Of a DNA stretch of 64,000 nucleotides, positions 58,786-64,000 are shown in pieces. The stretch is from BP-464 sp045805505 (GTDB lineage Bacteria; Actinomycetota; Thermoleophilia; Solirubrobacterales; Solirubrobacteraceae): NCBI GenBank assembly GCA_045805505.1, contig JBJMLA010000086.1:18487-82486 (forward strand). The letters run 5' to 3'. The notes beneath the pieces are model-generated. The model did not search any database, had not been told where the DNA came from, and was given only the letters and a program-made list of their open reading frames with translations. The translations under genes were made by a program, and so were the position numbers. The first letter of the stretch is position 1. Every line of letters starts with the position of its first letter.

Positions 58786-59600
58786 TCGCCGAAGGGCGCG
58801 CGGACGAGCGCGTCCTCGTGCGCGTCGAGCGCCGTGAGGAGCGCGCGATCGTCACGCTCGACGACCCCGCCAAGCGCAACGTCCTGAGCGCCGGCCTGTG
58901 CCTGCAGCTCCAGTCCGCGCTGCAGGAGCTGACCGCCGACCCCGCGCTGCGCACGATCGTCCTGACCGGCGCGGACCCGGCGTTCAGCGCCGGCGGCGAC
59001 CTGCGGATGATGCAGGCGGGCGTGGCGTCCCTGGACGGCGAGGGCGGCGAGGGCTCCACCCTGATGTGGCGCTGGATCCGCCGCCAGTTCGGCGGCATCG
59101 TCCGCCAGATCGCCGGCGCCGACCAGACCATGGTCTGCGCGCTCAACGGCGCCGCCGCCGGGGTCGGGCTGGCCTTCGCGCTCGCCTGCGACGTGATCCT
59201 GGCCAGCGACCGCGCGACGCTGGTTCCCGCGTTCGGCCGCATCGGGCTGATCCCCGAGGTGGGCACGAGCTGGCTGCTGACCCGCCGACTCGGCCACCAG
59301 CGCGCCTTCGAGTTCTACGTCAGCGGCGAGCACGTCGACGCCGAGACGGCCCACGCGTGGGGGCTCGTCAACGCCGTTGTCCCCCACGCCGACCTTCCGG
59401 CCGCCACCGACGCCTGGTGCGACCGCCTCGCCGCGCTGCCGCCGTACGCCCCGGCGATGGCCAAGGCGCTGCTGCGCCAGGCCGGCTCGATGAGCTGGGA
59501 GCAGGCGCTGGCCACCGAGGAGTTCGCCGAGCCGTCGTGCTTCACCACCGCGCCGTTCGACGCGGCGGTCAGCGGGATGCTGCGTCGAGCGCCTTCGTGA
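58758..59600 (+). CDS. Enoyl-CoA hydratase/isomerase family protein
   Basis: 280 residues. Crotonase fold: AIVTLDDPAKRNVLSAGLCL, oxyanion loop IVLTGADPAFSAGGDLRMMQ and MVCALNGAAAGVGLAFALAC, then RIGLIPEVGTSWLLTRRLGH with the glutamate of the active site, and AWGLVNAVVPH. It probably hydrates an enoyl-CoA. The ATG at 58758 has GGAGG about 6 bases upstream inside the TetR gene. The PLP-enzyme gene converges and overlaps its 3' end by 32 bases. Confidence 0.9.
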   Translation: MPPSTYAELIAEGRADERVLVRVERREERAIVTLDDPAKRNVLSAGLCLQLQSALQELTADPALRTIVLTGADPAFSAGGDLRMMQAGVASLDGEGGEGSTLMWRWIRRQFGGIVRQIAGADQTMVCALNGAAAGVGLAFALACDVILASDRATLVPAFGRIGLIPEVGTSWLLTRRLGHQRAFEFYVSGEHVDAETAHAWGLVNAVVPHADLPAATDAWCDRLAALPPYAPAMAKALLRQAGSMSWEQALATEEFAEPSCFTTAPFDAAVSGMLRRAPS

Positions 59601-60627
59601 CCTCGGCCAGCAGGTCGGCGGTGTCCTCGATGCCGCAGGAGAAGCGCACGAAGCCCTCGGCGATGTCGTCGGCGCCCCAGCGCGCGCGGCGCTCGCCGCT
59701 CGTGTGGACGCCGCCGAAGCTCGTCGCCTCGATGATCATGTCGCTGCCGGCGAAGAACCGGGCCACCGTCTCGGCGTCGGCCAGCGTGAAGCAGACGACC
59801 GCGCCCATCTCGGGCCAGCGCACGTCGACGACGTCGCCGCGCGCGCGCAGCAGGTCGGCCAGCGCGGCGGCGCTTTCCGCCTGACGCTCGACCCGCAGGC
59901 CGAGCGTGGCCAGCGAGCGGTGCGCCAGCCAGGTCTCGACCGGGCCGGGGATCGCGCCCGTGAGCTGGCGCCACGCGCGCATCCGCTCGAGCCACGCCGC
60001 GTCGTTCGTGGCGACGTAGCCCATCAGGAGATCGCTGTGGCCGCTGAGCGCCTTGGTCGCGCTGGCGAGCGTGGCCGTGGCGCCGAGCTCGAGCGGGCGC
60101 AGCGCCAGCGGCGTGGCCAGCGTGTTGTCGACGATCAGCGCCGCCTCCGGGGCGACCGCCCGCAGCGCCGGGATGTCGATCACCTCGAGGCTGGGGTTCG
60201 ACGGCGACTCGCAGACGACGATCGTCGCCCCGACCGCCGCCTCCTCCATCGCCGCCTGCGTGTTGGGCACCAGGCGCACGTCGATGCCGCGCTCGCTGAT
60301 GTGGCCCTCCGACAGCGCGCGCACCCCGAAGTAGCCGTCGACCGGCGCGACGAGGACCTCGCCCGGCGCCGCCGACAGGAGCACCGCGGTCGCCGCCGCC
60401 ATGCCCGAGGCGAAGATCACCACGTCGCCGCCCTCGAGCTCGCCGAGCGCGCGCTCGTAGGCCTCCCAGGTCGGGTTGCCCTCGCGCAAGTAGCCCGTCG
60501 CGGCGTGCACGTCGTCGCCGGCCAGGTGGTAGGCCGACGCGAGCACGGGACCCGGCAGGAACGGCCGGCCCTGCTCGGCCGGCGGCAGCCCCGCGTGGAC
60601 GCTGCGGGTGCTAGGACCGCGCGGCAC
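59569..60627 (-). CDS. Cys/Met-metabolism PLP-dependent enzyme (cystathionine gamma-synthase/lyase family)
   Basis: 352 residues, slightly short. RSVHAGLPP opens the fold; YLREGNPTWEAYERALGELE with EGGDVVIFASGMAAATAVLL, ICESPSNP-like block (VVCESPSNPSLEVIDIPAL), VDNTLATPLALRPLELGA and the PLP lysine in LASATKALSGHSDLLMGYVA are present. It acts on cystathionine or homoserine esters in sulfur amino-acid metabolism; which reaction is not clear. The GTG at 60627 gives the complete domain and overlaps the CDGSH gene by 17 bases. Confidence 0.87.
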   Translation of the reverse strand: MPRGPSTRSVHAGLPPAEQGRPFLPGPVLASAYHLAGDDVHAATGYLREGNPTWEAYERALGELEGGDVVIFASGMAAATAVLLSAAPGEVLVAPVDGYFGVRALSEGHISERGIDVRLVPNTQAAMEEAAVGATIVVCESPSNPSLEVIDIPALRAVAPEAALIVDNTLATPLALRPLELGATATLASATKALSGHSDLLMGYVATNDAAWLERMRAWRQLTGAIPGPVETWLAHRSLATLGLRVERQAESAAALADLLRARGDVVDVRWPEMGAVVCFTLADAETVARFFAGSDMIIEATSFGGVHTSGERRARWGADDIAEGFVRFSCGIEDTADLLAEVTKALDAASR

Positions 60628-60844
60628 GGACGCAGCTCTCGAATCCGGCGGACTTGTGGGCGGCGTCGCAGAACGGCTTGGTCTGCGACTTCCCGCAGCG
60701 GCACAGGGCGACGGGGCGGCCCTCGGCGACCTCGAAGACGCCGCCGTCGGCGTCGACGATGCGCACCGGCCCCGTGACCTTGTAGGGCCCGTCGTCACGC
60801 ACCTTGATCTCGACCGGTCCTTCGTGCGCCGCCGCGTGTTCCAT
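60611..60844 (-). CDS. CDGSH-type iron-sulfur protein
   Basis: 77 residues. The cluster motif is LCRCGKSQTKPFCDAAHKS, three cysteines and one histidine binding a redox-active [2Fe-2S] cluster as in mitoNEET-like proteins. The N-terminal part (IKVRDDGPYKVTGPVRIVDA) is the small beta-cap. The ATG at 60844 gives the usual short size. It lies just upstream of the PLP enzyme, perhaps linking iron-sulfur and sulfur metabolism. Confidence 0.9.
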   Translation of the reverse strand: MEHAAAHEGPVEIKVRDDGPYKVTGPVRIVDADGGVFEVAEGRPVALCRCGKSQTKPFCDAAHKSAGFESCVRAARS

Positions 60845-60872
60845 CGGACGCAAGCTACCTGGGAGGTGCCGT

Positions 60873-61511
60873 ATGCGGCGTATCACGCCGTCGTTCGTTG
60901 TTTCAATCATGGCTCTCGTGCTCGCTGCCGCGGGCACGTCGGTCGCCGCGATCAGCTTCGCCAAGAACGCGGGAGCCGTCGACGGCAAGAGCGCCACCGG
61001 CGCCGCTTCGTCGCAGGCCAAGGCCGCGGGCAAGCTCGTCGCCACCGCCAGCGAAGGGTCGCTGCGGGGCAAGATCCCCGCGCGGTTCGTCGATCTCTCC
61101 GGCGTCGTCGCCGGCGCCAAGGGCACGTTCGGCCAGGGCATCGACGTCGTCGACAACGCGACCAGCGCGCCCGTCGGCATCGGCGGCTACCCCGGTCTCG
61201 GGCTGGTCAGCGCCACGTGCGCCGATCAGGACAAGACCGCGGCGAAGGAGGACCCGCAGGTGTCGGTCACGTTCGCCAACGGCTCGGGCCAGACCGTCAA
61301 CTTCACCCGCACCGTCGGTGGCGGCAACCCCGTCGTGACGACCGTCGCCGCGGCGACGCAGAACACGTTCACGGTCAACGGCTCGAACACGTTCGAGCTC
61401 TACGCCCAGACGGGTCCGCTGCACTACGTGCTCCACGGCGTCATCCGCCAGGAGGGCACCGGCAGCGCCACCGGGACCTGCGTGGTCTACGGCTACGCGC
61501 TGGCGCTCTAG
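60873..61511 (+). CDS. Secreted protein of the KNAGAVDGKSA type
   Basis: 212 residues. Signal sequence (SFVVSIMALVLAAAGTSVAA) followed by SFAKNAGAVDGKSATGAASS, a start seen in many secreted proteins of Solirubrobacterales, then a C-terminal beta-rich domain (TFGQGIDVVDNATSAPVGIG; FTVNGSNTFELYAQTGPLHY) with two cysteines. Function unknown. The ATG at 60873 has GGGAGG six bases upstream. Its stop overlaps the next, convergent gene in CTAG. Confidence 0.68.
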   Translation: MRRITPSFVVSIMALVLAAAGTSVAAISFAKNAGAVDGKSATGAASSQAKAAGKLVATASEGSLRGKIPARFVDLSGVVAGAKGTFGQGIDVVDNATSAPVGIGGYPGLGLVSATCADQDKTAAKEDPQVSVTFANGSGQTVNFTRTVGGGNPVVTTVAAATQNTFTVNGSNTFELYAQTGPLHYVLHGVIRQEGTGSATGTCVVYGYALAL

Positions 61512-61897
61512 CCGGCGCTGCGCTGACGCACCACGTCCTCGAGAGCCTGAACGGCCTGGGGCGCCTGCTTGCGAAGCTTGCGGACGTCCCAGCCGGTCAG
61601 GGTCACGAGCATCATCGGTGATGTCGCGGTGACCGACGCGTTGCGCTGCTGGCGTTCCAGCACGCCCATCTCGCCGACGACGTCGCCGGGCCCGAGCTCG
61701 GCGATGATCTCGTCGCCCGAGTGGACCTTGGCCGTGCCCTCCTCGATGGCGATCAGGTCATAGGAGAAGTCGCCCTCGCGGACGAGCTCCTTGTCGGCGG
61801 GAACCGAGACCTCGGCCGCCAGCTTCGAGACCGCCTCGAGCGCGTCGTCGTCGAGGTCGGCGAAGACCCCGATCGTCTTGAGTCGTGCAGCGTCCAT
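61508..61897 (-). CDS. Cyclic nucleotide-binding domain protein (Crp-like, no DNA-binding domain)
   Basis: 129 residues, only the cNMP-binding domain: LKTIGVFADLDDDALEAVSK, LVREGDFSYDLIAIEEGTAK and AELGPGDVVGEMGVLERQQR. The usual phosphate-binding arginine position in the cassette (GE-x-R-x-A) is less clear (ERQQRNASV), so binding of cAMP is uncertain. There is no helix-turn-helix. A role as a sensor that touches another protein is likely. Confidence 0.82.
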   Translation of the reverse strand: MDAARLKTIGVFADLDDDALEAVSKLAAEVSVPADKELVREGDFSYDLIAIEEGTAKVHSGDEIIAELGPGDVVGEMGVLERQQRNASVTATSPMMLVTLTGWDVRKLRKQAPQAVQALEDVVRQRSAG

Positions 61898-62033
61898 CAG
61901 TCTCTCTCACTCCCCGTCGGTTGACTCGGCGCAGCATTCCAGAACCGGCGCGGTCGTGTGTGCGAACCGTCACGATCGCGAATCCCCCCGAACGGCGGTA
62001 TCCGGCGGCGTTGCGTTCTGGGACCCTCGGTGC

Positions 62034-62594
62034 ATGAGCCGCGTCACCCCCGCCCCGCCCGAGGTCTATGAGCCGCTCTTCGGCGCGGACGCGCCGGTGT
62101 CGATGCAGATCTACGCGCAGGCCGGCGCGGTCGCCGAGCACCTCGGCGGGTTCCTCGGAGCGGTCTACACCGGCGGACAGCTCCCGCCCCGGCTGGTCGA
62201 GCTCGTGCGCATCCGGATCGCCTGGCACAACCAGTGCCGCAGCTGCATGGCGACGCGCTACGGGTTCGGGACGGAGGCCGGCGTCGACGAGGAGCTCGTC
62301 TGCGCGCTCGAGCATCCGCCCGAGGCCGGCGCGCTCGACGACGCCGAGCGCGCCGCCATCGCCTACGCCGACCTCATGGCCCGCGATCACCTGGCGATCG
62401 ACGACGCGACCTACGACGGGCTGCGTGAGCACTTCGACGAGCAGCGGCTCGTCGAGCTCGGCGTCCTGTGCGCGATGTGCATCGGCCTCGGCCGGCTCGC
62501 GGCCACCTGGAACATGGTCGAGGACCTGCCCGAGCGGTTCCGCGAGCCGGGCGTCGTCACCCCGTGGGGCGGCGACGAGGTCGTGCACGCCTGA
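62034..62594 (+). CDS. AhpD-like carboxymuconolactone decarboxylase family protein
   Basis: 186 residues. The core is IRIAWHNQCRSCMATRYGFG with C-x2-C and a following histidine-like helix, as in AhpD alkylhydroperoxidase-type proteins. CIGLGRLAATWNMVEDL ends the domain. It probably detoxifies peroxides or acts as a decarboxylase; the exact role is open. The ATG at 62034 has no clear ribosome-binding site. Confidence 0.85.
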   Translation: MSRVTPAPPEVYEPLFGADAPVSMQIYAQAGAVAEHLGGFLGAVYTGGQLPPRLVELVRIRIAWHNQCRSCMATRYGFGTEAGVDEELVCALEHPPEAGALDDAERAAIAYADLMARDHLAIDDATYDGLREHFDEQRLVELGVLCAMCIGLGRLAATWNMVEDLPERFREPGVVTPWGGDEVVHA

Positions 62595-62603
62595 CCGGCG
62601 GCG

Positions 62604-63179
62604 TCACTGCTCGCCGGCGAGGATGCGGTAGAGCCCGCGACGTGTCTCGGCCAGCAGCGTGGCGGCCTGCGCGCTCTGCTCGGGCGTGCCGCGGCGACCG
62701 AAGCTCTCCATCGTGATCTTGACGATCTCGACGGCCAGGTCGCGCAGCTCGCGGTCGGACTTGGGCATGTCGCCCATGGCGTCCTTCCACGGCTCGCCGA
62801 ACGCCTCGCGCTGCTCCTCGACGTGGGCGGTGCCCGCGTCGGTGAGCTCGAACGTGCGGCCCGAACCGCCCTCGCGGACGCGAACGAGGCCCTCGTCCTC
62901 GAGCAGGGACAGCGCCGGGTAGACCGAGCCGGGGCTCGGGCGCCAGACGCCGTCGCTGCGCTGCTCGACCTCCTGCATCAGCGCGTAGCCGTTGCGGGGC
63001 TCCTCGGCGAGGAGCAGCAGGATCGCTGCGCGGACATCGCCGCGCCCGGCGCGGCGGCCCCGTGGGCCCGGCCCGCCGAAGCCGTGTCGCCCACCGGGCC
63101 GCGCGTGGCGCAGGCCGCGAGGCCCGCGATGGTGCGGCCGATGGGGGTGTGAGTGGGAATCGTGGTCCATGCCGTGCAT
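62604..63179 (-). CDS. PadR-family regulator with histidine-rich N terminus
   Basis: 191 residues. Residues 1-50 are unusually rich in His, Gly and Arg (MHGMDHDSHSHPHRPHHRG). The winged helix follows: VRAAILLLLAEEPRNGYALM, SPGSVYPALSLLEDEGLVRV and GRTFELTDAGTAHVEE. A C-terminal helix supports dimers. PadR proteins repress their own genes. The ATG at 63179 has AGAAGG six bases upstream. A promoter with a palindromic operator lies just upstream (63218-63246). The histidine tail could sense metals. Confidence 0.88.
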   Translation of the reverse strand: MHGMDHDSHSHPHRPHHRGPRGLRHARPGGRHGFGGPGPRGRRAGRGDVRAAILLLLAEEPRNGYALMQEVEQRSDGVWRPSPGSVYPALSLLEDEGLVRVREGGSGRTFELTDAGTAHVEEQREAFGEPWKDAMGDMPKSDRELRDLAVEIVKITMESFGRRGTPEQSAQAATLLAETRRGLYRILAGEQ

Positions 63180-63217
63180 GGGGACCTTCTTTCGTCGTAC
63201 GTGCATTACGAGCTATC

Positions 63218-63246
63218 ACGATATATCGTTGACTGTCGCTTGTCAA
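63218..63246 (-). promoter_or_regulatory. padR promoter with palindromic operator
   Basis: On the minus strand, TTGACA (63246-63241), a 17-base spacer and TATCGT (63223-63218). The perfect 12-bp palindrome ACGATATATCGT (63218-63229) covers the -10, so a bound dimer would stop transcription. Best-formed -35/-10 pair in the window. Confidence 0.7.
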
Positions 63247-63262
63247 GCACGACGCTTAACGA

Positions 63263-63288
63263 CGAAGGGCGCCCGCAGGCGCCCTTCG
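63263..63288. terminator. Terminator hairpin behind clpC
   Basis: A perfect 11-bp stem CGAAGGGCGCC/GGCGCCCTTCG around a CGCA loop lies between the clpC stop (63314) and the padR promoter, so it ends clpC transcripts. Confidence 0.6.
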
Positions 63289-63313
63289 CGAAATACCGGT
63301 CGATGAGCGAGCG

Positions 63314-64000
<687 letters not shown>

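Overview
The window is GC-rich, gene-dense bacterial chromosome, almost certainly from an actinobacterium. The best guess is class Thermoleophilia, order Solirubrobacterales (Solirubrobacter/Conexibacter-like). Four things point there: many GTG starts, CarD next to DisA, secreted proteins with low-complexity KNAGAVDGKSA-type or NAVTSAKI-type sequences that I associate with that order, and a Spo0H-like SigH beside cysS-rlmB. No gene-free stretch longer than about 300 bases was found, and there is no insertion sequence, prophage or CRISPR array. The only mobile-type signals are a homing-type nuclease gene overlapping tRNA-Thr and four copies of a small palindromic repeat.

Layout. 1-10.5 kb: a TetR gene divergent from a metallo-beta-lactamase-fold gene; a glycosidase-like secreted protein; a TetR gene with a two-subunit acyl-CoA dehydrogenase; a secreted esterase-like protein; xseA-xseB; an enolase-superfamily enzyme; a thioesterase. 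10.5-19 kb: an ABC permease and ATPase lying apart, a secreted peptidase/esterase, thiolase and 3-hydroxyacyl-CoA dehydrogenase (CoA-ester breakdown), a hydrolase and an acetyltransferase. 19-31 kb: a CBS-domain membrane protein, a nitrilase-sialidase fusion, PCD/DCoH, a cobalamin-binding-type protein, a glycosyltransferase, a sigma/one-TM-protein/rhomboid operon, a PlsC-GpsA fusion for phosphatidate synthesis, the nuclease and tRNA-Thr. 31-35 kb: an FKBP lipoprotein facing a copper-protein operon (multicopper oxidase, beta-helix protein, cupredoxin). 35-64 kb: the old conserved core clpC ... radA ... disA-carD-ispD ... ispF ... cysS-rlmB-sigH, all on the minus strand but split by inserted blocks. 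The main blocks are a cell-surface glycan operon of two GT-C enzymes, a UGM-like flavoprotein and a flippase; a two-component system behind a lipid-enzyme operon; and an enoyl-CoA hydratase with its TetR regulator.

Expression signals. At least sixteen genes have a TANNNT hexamer, usually TAGNNT, ending 6-8 bases before the start codon and no Shine-Dalgarno sequence. This is the layout of leaderless mRNAs. Other genes (sigH, carD, thiolase, padR, the first acyl-CoA dehydrogenase) have clear Shine-Dalgarno sites, so both modes are in use. Three genes seem to lack a normal start codon: a glycosyltransferase and ispD (CTG) and carD (ATT, well placed behind AAGGAGG).

Most notable: the sigma factor / single-TM protein / rhomboid protease operon, which looks like a self-contained membrane-proteolysis signalling unit; the nuclease gene whose stop codon lies inside tRNA-Thr; the PlsC-GpsA and SCP2-hydrolase fusions; enzyme folds that have lost catalytic residues (a GH113-like protein and a nitrilase-like domain); and the dispersed palindromic repeats. 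Function calls come from reading motifs by eye; no database search was run.
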